From Hasllibacter halocynthiae (GTDB lineage Bacteria > Pseudomonadota > Alphaproteobacteria > Rhodobacterales > Rhodobacteraceae), in the NCBI RefSeq assembly GCF_003003095.1, contig NZ_PVTT01000001.1, positions 248,001 through 312,000 on the forward strand: a DNA stretch of 64,000 bases. The letters are read 5' to 3'. Below are positions 25,257 to 36,613 of this stretch, piece after piece. Numbering within the stretch: the first letter of the stretch is position 1; the number at the start of each line of letters is the position of its first letter. The notes below the pieces were generated by a model. It did not search any database, had not been told where the DNA came from, and worked only from the letters and a program-made list of their open reading frames with translations. A program made the translations under genes and the position numbers.

Positions 25257-26003
25257 ATGCGTCCAACCATCGCCGCCCTCTCGACAGCTGCCCTCCTCCT
25301 CGCGGGGCCGTCGCTCGCGCAGTCGAACGAGTTGGCCTTCTCCCTCCGGGGGGGGGTCGCCGCGGCGCCGGCCTATCCCGGCGCGGACGAGTACGAGGTG
25401 GGCCCCGACCTCGGCTTCTCATTCGGCTCGCTCGAATGGGCCGGCCGCTCCTTCGGGGGGGTGGACCGCACCGGCCCGGCGCTGCGCGGCAGCTTCCGCT
25501 ACCTCGGCGAGCGCGACGACGAGGACTATCCCGAGCTCGCCGGCCTCGAGGACGTGGACCCCGCGCTGGAGCTGGGCCTGGGCGTGATCTACCGCCAGCC
25601 GTCCTGGCAGGCCTTCGCGGACGTGCGCCGGGGTTTCGGCGGGCACGAGGGCACCGTCGGGGAGCTGGGCGCGGACCTGATCCTGCGGCCGGGCGCGAAG
25701 ACCACCGTGACCGCCGGCCCGCGCCTGTCGTTCGGGGACGGCGCCTATGCGGGCACCTATTTCGGCGTCGCCGAGGCGGAGGCCGACGCGTCGGCCTTCG
25801 AGGCGTTCGACGCCGAGGGCGGCCTTCTCGGCGCGGGGTTCGAGGTGGTGCACACCTACCGGCTGAACGACGACTGGGCCGTGGAGAGCGGCATCGGCTA
25901 CGAGCGGCTGATGAACGACGCCGCCGACAGCCCGATCACGCGCGACGAGGACCAGTTCTCGGTCCGCGTGGGCATCAGCCGGGCGATCCGCCTCAACTTC
26001 TGA
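25257..26003 (+). CDS. MipA/OmpV-family outer membrane protein
   Basis: A 248-residue protein with a signal peptide (MRPTIAALSTAALLLAGPSL, cut near residue 22) and alternating beta strands rich in Gly, Tyr and Phe. It ends in RAIRLNF, the C-terminal Phe typical of outer-membrane beta barrels. AFSLRGGVAAAPAYPGADEY is the usual MipA/OmpV opening. The start is ATG 25257. The same frame is open far upstream, but only as a GC-composition artefact. Members act as scaffolds for murein enzymes or as porin-like barrels; which one applies here is open. Confidence 0.82.
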   Translation: MRPTIAALSTAALLLAGPSLAQSNELAFSLRGGVAAAPAYPGADEYEVGPDLGFSFGSLEWAGRSFGGVDRTGPALRGSFRYLGERDDEDYPELAGLEDVDPALELGLGVIYRQPSWQAFADVRRGFGGHEGTVGELGADLILRPGAKTTVTAGPRLSFGDGAYAGTYFGVAEAEADASAFEAFDAEGGLLGAGFEVVHTYRLNDDWAVESGIGYERLMNDAADSPITRDEDQFSVRVGISRAIRLNF

Positions 26004-26959
26004 AGCATCCGCTTCCGCGGCGTGCCGGGCGCGCGCCTCGCCGAAGCGGTGGGGGGCGGCCGCCCCCGACCACGGCATGCGGGGCAGCGCGCGAGGCGAC
26101 CCGCCTCGTCCCGGAGCATTGGAGCGAGGCCCGCCGCGGCGATGCGGGGGCGGCGGGCCGATCTCGCGCATGCGGGGCGGCGCGCGCACCGCGCCTGCCG
26201 GCCGCCGAGGCGCGGGCAGAGGAGCCGGCCTTCCCCCGGGGAACATGATGAGGGGAAGGGCGAGCGGCAGGGAGCCGCGTCGGCGCGGGGGCCGCTCCCT
26301 CGGCCCCAGGCGGAGGAGCGCCCCCCGGAACGAGTGGGGAGCCCCCACTCCTCCGCGTGCGGGGGTGACGCCTAACGACCTGATGCGAGCCCAGATCGCA
26401 GCCCCCCTCTCCGCGCGCGGGGTTGACCTCTCTGGGTCGCCTGCCTTCCGCGCTCCGCGACTCACCCCCCGCACGCGGGCGGTTGAACGGACCTTCAGGA
26501 GGTTCTGGAGGGTAATCGAGCCCACCCCCACCCCACGCGGGGGACGCGCAAGAGGCGGGGCCCACCGGGTGGAGAGGCGACGTCAGGGAAACGCGCGGGA
26601 AATGCGCGGGGGTCCGGGCCGACTGCACGGGACGGACGACGCCCATGCGCGGCCCGTGCGCGCGAGGGGCCGGGCCCATCGGTCGGGGATCGGCGCCAGA
26701 GGGCGCGCAGGGGAGGCGAGGGGTCCGGGCCGACGGCCGTAGCGGACAACGCCCATGCGCGGCCCGTGCGCGCGAGGGGCGGGGCCCATCGAGCGGGGAA
26801 AACGACGCGGGGGATGCGCTGGGGGCCGGCCGACTGCACGAAGTGGAGGATGTCCGGGCGGGATGCGCGGGGGCGGTCCCGCCCCGCGGGGGACGGCACC
26901 CGGGGGAGGGCCAGGCGCGGGGGCGGAACCGCTGCCCCCGGGGGGGCATTGGCACCCCG
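26004..26959 (+). other. Gene-free, repeat-rich 956-bp region
   Basis: No convincing gene on either strand. It contains several inverted repeats (26052-26067, a perfect 16-base GC palindrome; 26332-26350, an eight-base stem with a three-base loop). It also has a 19-base direct repeat at 26075 and 26168 with one mismatch, and the 41-base repeat listed separately. Long open frames on the minus strand only reflect GC composition. The promoter of the channel gene at 26960 should lie in its last part. Confidence 0.7.
26611..26791 (+). repeat. Long direct repeat, two copies about 110 bp apart
   Basis: The 41 bases at 26641-26681 recur at 26751-26791 with one mismatch. Both copies are preceded by GGTCCGGGCCGAC (26611 and 26722). 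A third, degenerate beginning (GGGCCGGCCGACTGCACG) appears near 26823. Each unit has internal inverted segments and could fold. Confidence 0.8.
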
Positions 26960-28036
26960 ATGATCCGAACTCTCCTCCTTCTCGCCGCGCTGCTCGGGGG
27001 GCCGACGGCCGCCGTGGCGCAGGTTCCGGCCCCCGGTCCATCCGCCGCCGCCCTCGTCCCGGACGTGCTGCGGGTCGGCGTCATCGACCGCCCGCCCTAT
27101 GCCTCGGTCGGCGAGGACGGGCTGCATTCGGGCTTCGTCGTCGGCATCTGGCGCCTCGTGGCCGAGCGCCTCGGGACCCAGACCGAATGGGTCACCATCG
27201 AAAGGGCCGAGGTCCGCGCCGCCGTGGCGAGCGGCCTCGTCGACCTCGCGCTGCCGGTCGACGCCGCCGCGCCCCTGGAGGTCGGGCTGGACCTGACGCA
27301 TCCGCTCCATTCCTCGCATGTGGGCGTGGTGTCGAAGGCGGAAAGCCGCATCTGGTCGACGGTGCGGGGCCTCGCCTCGACCGAGTTCCTTCGGATCGTC
27401 GCGGGCCTCGCGCTGCTGCTGCTGGCGGTCGGCGCGCTGGTCTGGGCGCTGGAGCGGCGCAGCAACGGCGAGCAGTTCCAGCGCGATCCGGTGCGCGGGC
27501 TGGGCGACGGGTTCTGGTGGGCCGGCGTCACGCTGACCACCATCGGCTACGGCGACAAGGCGCCCGCCACGGTCGCCGGCCGCGCGGTCGCGATGCTGTG
27601 GATGCTGGCCGGCCTCGCGGTGAGCGCGGCGCTGACGGCGGCGGTCATCAACGTGTCGAACGCCGGCAGCGCGCCCGAGCTGCCCGAGGATCTTCGCGGC
27701 TACTCCGTCCTCGCGCTTCCCGAAGGGGCGGCGGCCGCGTTCCTCGCGCGCGAGGACATCGACGCCGGCACGCGCGAGGACGCGGAGGCGCTGCTGCAGG
27801 CGGTCGCGGACGGCGAGGCCGACCGGGCCGTGGGCGCGGCGCCGGCGCTCCGGGCTGCGCTGTCGGGGTCGGACCTGAACCTTCAGGTGCGCGAGACGCT
27901 TCTCGACCCGGTCCTCGTGGCCGTCGCGCTGCCGGAGGGAAGCCCCCTGCGCGAGCCGCTGAACCGCGCCATCCTGGAGGTCGTCACCTCCGAGGCGGGG
28001 ATCGACCTCATCCGCCGCTACCTGCCGGAGGATTGA
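26960..28036 (+). CDS. GluR0-like ligand-gated potassium channel
   Basis: This 358-residue protein has a signal peptide (residues 1-20) and a first lobe of a family-3 binding domain (about 35-128, VLRVGVIDRPPYASV). Then come a membrane helix (144-165), a pore loop with the potassium filter TTIGYGD (193-199), a second helix (207-232) and the second binding lobe (about 245-358). This insertion of an inverted two-helix channel into a split binding domain is the design of prokaryotic ionotropic glutamate receptors such as GluR0. It should open to K+ when an amino-acid-like ligand binds in the periplasm. ATG 26960 begins directly at the signal peptide. A similar binding-domain family serves the ABC transporter at 21767. 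Confidence 0.9.
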   Translation: MIRTLLLLAALLGGPTAAVAQVPAPGPSAAALVPDVLRVGVIDRPPYASVGEDGLHSGFVVGIWRLVAERLGTQTEWVTIERAEVRAAVASGLVDLALPVDAAAPLEVGLDLTHPLHSSHVGVVSKAESRIWSTVRGLASTEFLRIVAGLALLLLAVGALVWALERRSNGEQFQRDPVRGLGDGFWWAGVTLTTIGYGDKAPATVAGRAVAMLWMLAGLAVSAALTAAVINVSNAGSAPELPEDLRGYSVLALPEGAAAAFLAREDIDAGTREDAEALLQAVADGEADRAVGAAPALRAALSGSDLNLQVRETLLDPVLVAVALPEGSPLREPLNRAILEVVTSEAGIDLIRRYLPED

Positions 28037-28102
28037 GGGCCCGCCCGCTTCCAAGGAGGAGGAGGGCAATCGGCCGTGGAAGTCCCGTTCGTTCCCGAAG
28101 GA

Positions 28103-28543
28103 TCAGCGCAGGAAGGCGGAGATTTTCGCCTCGACCTCGTCGAGCGTCGCCCCCAGCCTGTTCACCTCGGTGTGGGAGCGGGTCATGTCCGGCGCGTAGC
28201 GCGAGATCAGATACTCGCGGCGGCGGGTCATCTCCGCGAGGTGCTCGGCGGTCTTCTTCCTGAGGCGCAGGGTTTGGCAGAAATCCGCGTCCACCAGATC
28301 GTGGTGCCGTGCCCTCACCTGCGCCGGGGGTGCGCCGCCGAACCTCAGGAACGCGTTGAGGAACAGCTCGACGGCGTGGATCGCGCAGAGGCGTGCCGGG
28401 GCGTAGGACAGCGGCCCGCCCGCACCGGCCGATCCCGGGAGCGCCCGCGCGGCAGCGGCATAGGCCGAGGCCAGGACGAGGATCTCGTCCGGCGTCGCGC
28501 TGCTGCCGGGGTAGCCGTCCGGGTCCTCGAGCAGGTCCTTCAT
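28103..28543 (-). CDS. Small HEPN-like helical protein
   Basis: A 146-residue helical protein with a central segment CAIHAVELFLNAFLRFGG followed by HHDL, similar in layout to HEPN-domain proteins, which are nucleotide- or RNA-associated. I see no clear catalytic R-x4-6-H motif. ATG 28543 has GGAAG seven bases upstream. The frame stays open 15 codons further (28588) without a better signal. It is convergent with the channel gene and unlinked to any evident nucleotidyltransferase partner. A toxin-antitoxin role is therefore not supported; function unknown. Confidence 0.6.
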   Translation of the reverse strand: MKDLLEDPDGYPGSSATPDEILVLASAYAAAARALPGSAGAGGPLSYAPARLCAIHAVELFLNAFLRFGGAPPAQVRARHHDLVDADFCQTLRLRKKTAEHLAEMTRRREYLISRYAPDMTRSHTEVNRLGATLDEVEAKISAFLR

Positions 28544-28696
28544 CCGCCATCTTCCGCCTGCGGCGATCCCCGAAGGTTCTCGCGGCAATCGGGCGGAATG
28601 ATGTCGCCGGGCGGACGGCGCCGGGCCGGTCGGGACCGCCCGGCCGGGCCTTCGGATCGGATCCGGCCGGATCTCGGCCGCCCGCCCGATCGCGCG

Positions 28697-30355
28697 TCAG
28701 ACGAGGCGGGAGTTCTCCTTCGCGGCGCGCACGAACCCCTCGAAGAGGGGGTGGGGGTCGAAGGGCTTGGACTTCAACTCGGGGTGGAACTGGACGCCGA
28801 TGTACCAGGGATGGCCGGCCGCCTCGACGATCTCGGGCAGGCGGCCGTCGGGGGACATGCCCGTGAAGCGCAGGCCGTTCGCCTCCAGCGCGTCGCGGTA
28901 GCGGACGTCCACCTCGTAGCGGTGGCGGTGCCGCTCCTCGATGCGGGGGGCGCCGTCGTAGACCTCGGCCACCTTCGATCCGTCCGCGAGAACGGCATCG
29001 TAGGCCCCGAGGCGCATGGTGCCGCCCTTGTCGTCGGTGACCTTCCGCTCGACCACGTGGTTGCCCTGGACCCATTCCTTGAGGTGGTAGACCACGGGCG
29101 TGAAGCGGCGGGGATCTGCGCCCGGCGGCGCCTCGTGGTCGAACTCCTCCGAGCCGGCGTCGGCGAGGTCGGTGAGGTTCCGCGCCGCCTCGATCACGGC
29201 CATCTGCATGCCGAGGCAGATGCCGAGATAGGGCACGCCGTGGGTGCGCGCGAATTCGGCTGCCCTGATCTTGCCCTCGGTCCCCCGCTCGCCGAAGCCG
29301 CCGGGCACCAGGATGCCGGAGAACCCCTCGAGCACCTGGGCGGGGTCCTCCCGCTCGAGCCGCTCGGAGGCGATCCATTCGGGGCGGACCTTCACCCGGT
29401 TGGCGAAGCCGCCATGGGTGAGCGCCTCGTTGATGGATTTGTAGGCGTCCTCCAGCTGGGTGTACTTGCCGACGACGGCGATCCGCACCTCGCCCTCGGG
29501 GCGGTCGATCCGGTCCTGCACGTCGCGCCACCGCGACAGGTCGGGCCGCGGCGCGGGCGAGATGCCGAACGCGTCGAGCACCGCCTGGTCCAGCCCCGCC
29601 TCGTGATAGGCGAGGGGGGCCGAGTAGATCGAGGGAAGGTCCTTGGCCGCGATCACCGCGTCCGGCCGCACGTTGCAGAAGAGGGCGAGCTTCTCGCGCT
29701 CCTTCTCGGGGATGTCGCCTTCGGAGCGGCAGACGAGGATGTCGGGCGCCAGCCCGATCGAGCGCAGCTCCTTGACGGAGTGCTGGGTCGGCTTGGTCTT
29801 CAGCTCGCCCGAGGCCTTCATAAAGGGCAGGAGGGTGAGGTGCAGGAAGATGCACTGGCCGCGGGGCTTGTCCTGGGCGAACTGGCGGATGGCCTCGAAG
29901 AAGGGCAGCCCCTCGATGTCGCCGACGGTGCCGCCGATCTCGCACAGCATGAAGTCGACCTCGTCCTCGCCGATGGCGATGAAGTCCTTTATTTCATTCG
30001 TGACGTGCGGGATGACTTGGATCGTCTTGCCGAGATAGTCGCCCCGCCGCTCCTTCTCGAGGACGTTGGTGTAGATGCGCCCCGAGGAGATGGAATCGGT
30101 CCTGCGGGCGGGAACGCCGGTGAACCGCTCGTAGTGGCCGAGGTCGAGGTCCGTCTCGGCCCCGTCGTCGGTGACGAAGACCTCGCCGTGCTCGAACGGG
30201 CTCATCGTGCCGGGGTCGACGTTGAGGTAGGGGTCGAGCTTGCGCAGCCGCACCGTATAGCCCCGCGCCTGCAGCAGCGCGCCCAGCGCGGCCGAGGCGA
30301 GGCCCTTGCCCAGCGACGAGACGACGCCCCCGGTGATGAAGATGAAGCGCGCCAT
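28697..30355 (-). CDS. pyrG: CTP synthase
   Basis: A 552-residue enzyme that makes CTP from UTP, ATP and glutamine. The N-terminal synthetase domain shows [13 protein letters not shown] (phosphate loop) and [12 protein letters not shown]. The C-terminal amidotransferase shows LGICLGMQ (nucleophile Cys) and VQFHPE. Length and termini are normal. ATG 30355 is chosen because [10 protein letters not shown] is the family N terminus; the 27 codons open upstream are not. It sits just downstream of secG on the same strand, an arrangement I recall from other alphaproteobacteria. Confidence 0.98.
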   Translation of the reverse strand: MARFIFITGGVVSSLGKGLASAALGALLQARGYTVRLRKLDPYLNVDPGTMSPFEHGEVFVTDDGAETDLDLGHYERFTGVPARRTDSISSGRIYTNVLEKERRGDYLGKTIQVIPHVTNEIKDFIAIGEDEVDFMLCEIGGTVGDIEGLPFFEAIRQFAQDKPRGQCIFLHLTLLPFMKASGELKTKPTQHSVKELRSIGLAPDILVCRSEGDIPEKEREKLALFCNVRPDAVIAAKDLPSIYSAPLAYHEAGLDQAVLDAFGISPAPRPDLSRWRDVQDRIDRPEGEVRIAVVGKYTQLEDAYKSINEALTHGGFANRVKVRPEWIASERLEREDPAQVLEGFSGILVPGGFGERGTEGKIRAAEFARTHGVPYLGICLGMQMAVIEAARNLTDLADAGSEEFDHEAPPGADPRRFTPVVYHLKEWVQGNHVVERKVTDDKGGTMRLGAYDAVLADGSKVAEVYDGAPRIEERHRHRYEVDVRYRDALEANGLRFTGMSPDGRLPEIVEAAGHPWYIGVQFHPELKSKPFDPHPLFEGFVRAAKENSRLV

Positions 30356-30485
30356 TGGGACCCCCGGAGCAGGCCTGCCTGCCGTGTGCGTTGCGGTGTG
30401 GGACGTGTGCGGGTGGCCCCGGACGCGCCGCGTCACGGGGGGCCCGACTAGCGCGGCCCCGAGGGGGCCGCAATGGGCGGCGGCC

Positions 30486-30896
30486 TCAGTCGGCCGGCGG
30501 CGGGACGGGGACCACCTCGCCCACGGGGGCGGCGGGGGCGGCGGGGGCGGCGGGGGTCTCCTCGACCACCACGGGGGGAAGCGGCGCGTCCTCGGAGAGG
30601 GGGGCGATCAGGTCCTCGCCCGAGGGCCCCGATTCGCCGACGCCCAGACGATCGAGCACGGACACCCCCTCGGCCTGCTGGGCGGCGAGGATCGTCAGCG
30701 ACAGCGAGGTCGCGACGAAGGCGATCCCCAGCGCCCAGGTCGCCTTGCCCAGCGCCGAGGTCGAGCCGCGGCCCGACATCGCGCCGCCGCCGCCCCCGCC
30801 CATCCCGAGGCCGCCGCCCTCCGACCGCTGAAGCAGCACCACGGCGATCAGCGCGAGGGCCAGCAGGAGATGGACGGTGAGAACGACGGTCTGCAT
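30486..30896 (-). CDS. secG: Preprotein translocase subunit SecG
   Basis: This 136-residue protein has two membrane helices (about residues 5-22 and 52-72). They are separated by the Gly/Ser-rich loop typical of SecG ([15 protein letters not shown]). A long Pro/Ala/Val-rich tail (about residues 90-136) extends beyond the usual length, a common feature in this group. It assists the SecYE channel. It is followed by pyrG after 130 bases. Confidence 0.95.
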   Translation of the reverse strand: MQTVVLTVHLLLALALIAVVLLQRSEGGGLGMGGGGGGAMSGRGSTSALGKATWALGIAFVATSLSLTILAAQQAEGVSVLDRLGVGESGPSGEDLIAPLSEDAPLPPVVVEETPAAPAAPAAPVGEVVPVPPPAD

Positions 30897-30971
30897 GGGG
30901 GCGTGTCCCTGGGGAGAGGCAGGGCGCTAGCTATGCGGGCGCGGGAGGGGCCGCAACCCCGGCGTGCGGCG

Positions 30972-32027
30972 TCACGCCGGCGCGCCGAGATAAGCGGCCA
31001 GGACGTCGCGCGCGGCCAGGAGGTCGCCGCGGTGGACCGTCTCGCAGACCGTGTGGATGTAGCGCGTGCCCACCACGATCCCGACCGCCTTCGCGCCCGC
31101 CGCCGCCTGCTGCGCGGCCGCCCCGTCCTGCCCGCCCGAGCGGAGCATGGTGCGCTGGAAGGGGATGCCCCGCGCCTCGGCGAGGGAGGCGAACTCCTCC
31201 GCGAGGCCGCGGTCGGACACGAAGGAGCCGTCGCGCAGGTGCAGGCCGAAGCCGTCGCCCTGCCGGGTCGTGCGGTCGGCCTCGGGCACGCCGGGGGTGT
31301 CGCAGGCCAGCGTCGTGTCGATGCCGATGCCCACATGGGGCCGCACCGCGAAGGCGGCCGTGCGGGCGCCGCGCAGGCCGACCTCCTCCTGGACGGTGAA
31401 GGCGACGTGGATCTCGTCCTGGCCGCGCGCGTCCCCGAGGGCGCGGATCGCCTCGATCCCCAGCCAGCAGGCGATGCGGTTGTCCAGCGCCTTCGAGACG
31501 ATCCGCTCGCCCATCTCCTGCAGGGGGCCGTCGAGGACGACCATGTCGCCGACGCGCAGCCGGTCCCGCGCCGCCTCGCCGAGGCCGGTGTCGACGAAGA
31601 ACTCGGAGAGCTCGGGAACCTTCTTGCGGTCCTCGGGCGTGGCGATGTGGACCGGCCGCCCGCCGGGGTTGAGCACGCCGGGGACGTCGCCGTCGCGCGT
31701 GCAGACCGTGACCCGGCGCGCGAAGAGGGTGCGGGGATCGAAGCCGCCGACCGGCTGGATGTAGGCGAACCCCTCCTTCGTGACGTGCGAGACGAGGAAC
31801 CCGATCTCGTCCATGTGGCAGAGCAGCATGACCCGGCGCGGGTCCCGCGCGCCCCCGGCCGCGTCCCTGCGGCAGAGCAGGTTGCCCATCGGGTCGGTCC
31901 GCACCTCGTCGAAGAGGCCGGCGACCTCGTCCTCGATCAGCGCGCGCACCCGGTCCTCGGCGCCGGGCACGCCGGGGGTCTGGGTCAGGCGCCGCAGGAG
32001 GTCGAGGTCGAGGGCGTGGTCCGTCAT
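30972..32027 (-). CDS. M42-family metallo-aminopeptidase
   Basis: A 351-residue M42 (glutamyl aminopeptidase/endoglucanase-like) enzyme. Metal-site motifs are CHMDEIGF (His), SKALDNR (bridging Asp), QEEVGLRGA (catalytic and metal Glu), GIDTT (Asp) and TRYIHT (His). ATG 32027 has GGAG seven bases upstream; an in-frame TTG at 32042 is weaker. Such enzymes form large dodecameric shells that trim peptides. It is divergent from purA over 137 bases. Confidence 0.93.
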   Translation of the reverse strand: MTDHALDLDLLRRLTQTPGVPGAEDRVRALIEDEVAGLFDEVRTDPMGNLLCRRDAAGGARDPRRVMLLCHMDEIGFLVSHVTKEGFAYIQPVGGFDPRTLFARRVTVCTRDGDVPGVLNPGGRPVHIATPEDRKKVPELSEFFVDTGLGEAARDRLRVGDMVVLDGPLQEMGERIVSKALDNRIACWLGIEAIRALGDARGQDEIHVAFTVQEEVGLRGARTAAFAVRPHVGIGIDTTLACDTPGVPEADRTTRQGDGFGLHLRDGSFVSDRGLAEEFASLAEARGIPFQRTMLRSGGQDGAAAQQAAAGAKAVGIVVGTRYIHTVCETVHRGDLLAARDVLAAYLGAPA

Positions 32028-32164
32028 CGGAAGGCTCCGCAAAGGGTTTCGCGCCCAGGTTGCGACGCCGCGCGCCGAAGGTCCACCCGCCCGCGCGCCC
32101 CCCGCGCCTTGCCCCTTCAGCCGCGCTGCGGCAGATGCCGCCCCGGCATCGGCGGAGGGCGGGC

Positions 32165-33463
<1,299 letters not shown>

Positions 33464-33484
33464 TAGGGCGCTATCTTCCCTGCC

Positions 33485-33712
33485 ATGCCGATGCCCTACA
33501 AGACCCGCCGCCGCCTCTCCGCGCTGGTGCTGATCGTGCTGCTGCCGGTCTATATCGCCTTCGCCTGGTGGCTGATGTCCCTCTTCGAGCGCCCGCCGAT
33601 CCTTCTGGAGCTGCTGGTCTACGTCGCGCTCGGCGTGGCTTGGGCGCTGCCCCTGCGGCAGGTGTTCCTCGGCGTCGGGCAGGCGGACCCGGACGCCGGG
33701 CGGGGGGACTGA
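33485..33712 (+). CDS. DUF2842-type small membrane protein
   Basis: A 75-residue protein with two membrane helices (about residues 11-30 and 40-58) separated by a short loop containing ERPP. It matches the DUF2842 family known in alphaproteobacteria. It begins 21 bases after purA and may be co-transcribed with it. Its 3' end lies 21 bases from the convergent gene. Function unknown. Confidence 0.85.
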   Translation: MPMPYKTRRRLSALVLIVLLPVYIAFAWWLMSLFERPPILLELLVYVALGVAWALPLRQVFLGVGQADPDAGRGD

Positions 33713-33733
33713 AGCCCCCCAAGGGGGGGGCGC

Positions 33734-36493
33734 TCAGCCCGTGCGCGCGGCGGGGCCGGGGCCGTAGCGCTTGGGGCCCAGCTTCACGATCCGCTCGTCC
33801 CGCAGGAGGTTGCCGAAGGCGCGCATCCGCGCCTCGCGATCCTCGCGGGTCTTGGGGGGGCCGAGAAGGCGCATCGCCTGCCGGCGCGAGACGCCGCCCC
33901 CTTCGGCGGCCTCGCGGGCGAGGAAGGCGACCGCGGCCTCCAGGCGCTCGTCCAGCTCGCCGGCCTCCGTCCGGGCGAGGAAGGCGTCGAAGCCGCCGGT
34001 CCCCTCCGCATCGCCGCCGGGCGCGTCGTCCGCAGGGCGGGCCGGCGCCGACATTCCGGCGTCGCCTCCCGCGAGGTCCGCGATCGCGGGGTCGACCTCG
34101 TGGACGGGGGCGGGCGCCTCCGGGGCTGGGGCGTCGTCCCCGCCCACCCGCTGCGAGGACACGAGCATCAGCGTCGGCTTGCGCCGGGGGCCCGGCCCGT
34201 CGCCCGGCGTCGTCGCGGCGAGGTCCTGGCGGAAGGCGTCCGCCTGCCCCTCGGCCCGCCGAGGGGGCGCGACGTCGGTGGCGCGCACCGCATGGCGTAG
34301 CCGCTCGAGCGCGGAGCGGCGGCGCGTGCTCTCCGGGGCGGCGAGACGCTCGTCCGTCTCGGTCATCAGGCGCGCGAGGGCGTCGTCGCCCCGGCGCCCG
34401 GCGGGCGGGTCGCCGGCCCGGTCGTCCTCGGCCGCGTCCCTGTCCGTGCCCGCGGCATCCGCATGGGGCGCCTCGGCGGGCTGCCTTGGCGCGGGCCCCT
34501 CCCCGTCCTCGCGGGGCGGGCCTTCCGGCGCGATGGCCTCGATCGCTTCCTCCTCCGAGGAGGCGGGGATCTCGACGGCCTCGGCGGGATCCTCCTGGTC
34601 CGCGCCCTCCACGGGGGGCTCGGCGGGATCCTCCTGGGCGGGATCGGCGCGGGCGGCCGAGGCGGCTTCCGCTTCGGCCCCCGCGACCCCGGCGTCCTCC
34701 CCCCCCGGCTCCTCCGGGGCGGCGTCCTCGCCGGAACCTTCGGGGGCCTTCGCGGCGATATCCTCCGGGACCGGCCCGGCGGCTTCCTCCTCCGACCCGT
34801 TCGGGGCCGCCTCGGCGGGCGGGGCTTCGATGTCCCCGACCTCGCGGGCCGCGTCCGCCTCGGCGGCGGCCAGCTCGGCCTCCAGCTCGGCCTCGGCTTC
34901 GGCGGACAGGGGCTCCGGCTGGGCGGCCATCGCCTCGGCGAGGGCGGCGCGCGCGGCCTCGGCCTCCGCCTCGCGGGCGCTCGCGTCCTCGCCCTCGGCG
35001 CGGCGGCGCGCGGCCTCCAGGTCCACGCGCTTCAGGCGGGCCACCCGGACCCGGCGTCCCCCGGCCGCGCGGCCCCCCGGCGCGGGGGCGGGCGCATCGT
35101 CCGCGCCGTCCGCCAGCCCCGCCGAACGCCTTCCGCGTATGCGCCGCCGGCGGGGCACCACGGCGCCCTCGGCCTCTCCGGCGGGTCCCTCCGCCGCCCG
35201 CATGTCGCCGCCCGGGGCGTGGCCCTCCCCCTCCGGCGCGTCCCGCGTCTCGGCCGCCTCGCCTCGCTGCACCTCGGCGCCCAGCACGGCCAGCAGGGCC
35301 GCGTCCGAGGACGGTCCCCCCTGCGGCCCTTCGATCCCGGGCCGGCCCGGGCCGTCCTCGTCGTCGTGGGCGGCGCCCGGCGCCCGGTCCTCGGTGTCGG
35401 GGGCGTCGGGGGCGTCTTCCTCCAGGGGCTGGCCGTCGCCGTCCGGCCGCTCCTCCGCGAGCGGGGCGGCGACGACGTCCCCCCCGCGGGGCCCCGCGGG
35501 GTCCCCGGTCCCTCCGGCGGGGGCGTCGGCCCGGTTCTCCGCGACGAGGGCGAGGCTGAGCGGAACCTTCCGCACGCCTTCCCCGCCCAGCAGGGCGGCG
35601 ACCGCGTCCTCCACGTCCGCGCCGTCCGCCTCCGTGCCGTCCGGCCCCGGTTCGGCCCCCTCCCGCGCGTCACCCGCGCGGGGCGGGGCGGCATCGGCGG
35701 CACCGCCGTCCGCCTCGTCGCCGAGGAGAAGGGCGGCGAGGTCGTCCTCCGCCGCGATCCCGCCCTCGTCCTGGGGGGCGCCTTCGGCATCCTCTTCGTC
35801 CGCGAGGAGGGCGAATCCGTCCTCGGGCGCCTCCTCCTCGTCCTCCTCGTCGAGAAGGGCGGCGATCGGGTCCTCCCTCTCCTCCTCCGGCGCGGCCTCC
35901 GGCGCGGCGCCGGTGGGAGAGGGGTCCTGTCCCGCCGCCTCCGCGACGGCCTCGAGCAGGGCGGCGACGCTCGCGGGGCCTTCCCCGTCTTCCCCATCCT
36001 CCCCGTCCGCATCCTCGCGCGCGGCCCCTCCGTCGTCGAAGGCGGATTCGGGGGCGCTGGCGCCGGCGGCGCCTTCCCCTTCGGCGGGCCCGTCCCGCAC
36101 CGCGTCCGCGGGGTCCCCGGCGAGCTCGGCGTCCTCCCGGGGCCCGTCGGCGTCGGGACCGGCCCACGCCCCGGGCACCGCGGCGGGGGGATGGCCCTCG
36201 CCGGTCGCGTCCGGCTCCGGCCGGGCCGCCGGGACCGGGTCGCTGGCCGTCAGGGCGATCCCGCTCTCCGTGGTGCGCCCCTCGACCGGGCGCTTGATCT
36301 CCCGCTCGGCGATCCGGGCGAGGTGGTCGGCGTCCGGCCGAGGCCCCTCGGCGCCGAAATGGCGGTCGTCGGCGGCGAGGTCGCGGAAGTACTCCGCCAC
36401 GGAGCGCATCGTCTCGAAGTTGTCGTCGAACCCCTCGAGCGTGCAGGAGAAGGTGCCATAGGACACCGTGAGGATCTTGCTCGTGCCGACCAT
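33734..36493 (-). CDS. Large acidic low-complexity protein with conserved ends
   Basis: This 919-residue protein has a conserved N-terminal block ([34 protein letters not shown]; residues 1 to about 70) and a conserved C-terminal block (about 850-919, [20 protein letters not shown] and [10 protein letters not shown]). The roughly 750 residues between are Ala, Glu, Asp, Gly and Pro, with few hydrophobic residues, and must be largely disordered. ATG 36493 follows AGGTGA. The N terminus is one I associate with Rhodobacterales hypothetical proteins. No function is assigned. Divergent from the thiamine pyrophosphokinase gene. Confidence 0.8.
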   Translation of the reverse strand: MVGTSKILTVSYGTFSCTLEGFDDNFETMRSVAEYFRDLAADDRHFGAEGPRPDADHLARIAEREIKRPVEGRTTESGIALTASDPVPAARPEPDATGEGHPPAAVPGAWAGPDADGPREDAELAGDPADAVRDGPAEGEGAAGASAPESAFDDGGAAREDADGEDGEDGEGPASVAALLEAVAEAAGQDPSPTGAAPEAAPEEEREDPIAALLDEEDEEEAPEDGFALLADEEDAEGAPQDEGGIAAEDDLAALLLGDEADGGAADAAPPRAGDAREGAEPGPDGTEADGADVEDAVAALLGGEGVRKVPLSLALVAENRADAPAGGTGDPAGPRGGDVVAAPLAEERPDGDGQPLEEDAPDAPDTEDRAPGAAHDDEDGPGRPGIEGPQGGPSSDAALLAVLGAEVQRGEAAETRDAPEGEGHAPGGDMRAAEGPAGEAEGAVVPRRRRIRGRRSAGLADGADDAPAPAPGGRAAGGRRVRVARLKRVDLEAARRRAEGEDASAREAEAEAARAALAEAMAAQPEPLSAEAEAELEAELAAAEADAAREVGDIEAPPAEAAPNGSEEEAAGPVPEDIAAKAPEGSGEDAAPEEPGGEDAGVAGAEAEAASAARADPAQEDPAEPPVEGADQEDPAEAVEIPASSEEEAIEAIAPEGPPREDGEGPAPRQPAEAPHADAAGTDRDAAEDDRAGDPPAGRRGDDALARLMTETDERLAAPESTRRRSALERLRHAVRATDVAPPRRAEGQADAFRQDLAATTPGDGPGPRRKPTLMLVSSQRVGGDDAPAPEAPAPVHEVDPAIADLAGGDAGMSAPARPADDAPGGDAEGTGGFDAFLARTEAGELDERLEAAVAFLAREAAEGGGVSRRQAMRLLGPPKTREDREARMRAFGNLLRDERIVKLGPKRYGPGPAARTG

Positions 36494-36613
36494 GGGGATC
36501 ACCTGCCTGAATGCGTCCGCGGACGGTTTACGCCCGAATGAGCCGATGCTTTGCGCTCCGCAGGGAAATTTGCGGGGCGGGCCGAGGGCGAGATTGTGTC
36601 GAGGGACGGAACA

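Noticed and set aside
26611-26791. Direct repeats considered as a CRISPR array
   Set aside because: Only two good copies, 110 bases apart, with unequal flanks and no cas genes.
26495-28069. Long minus-strand open frames over the repeat region and channel gene
   Set aside because: Composition follows the GC bias. They are antisense to the clear channel gene and show no motif.
28660-28673. Perfect 14-base palindrome GATCCGGCCGGATC after pyrG
   Set aside because: No T run and no loop; in such GC-rich DNA it is weak evidence for a site or terminator.
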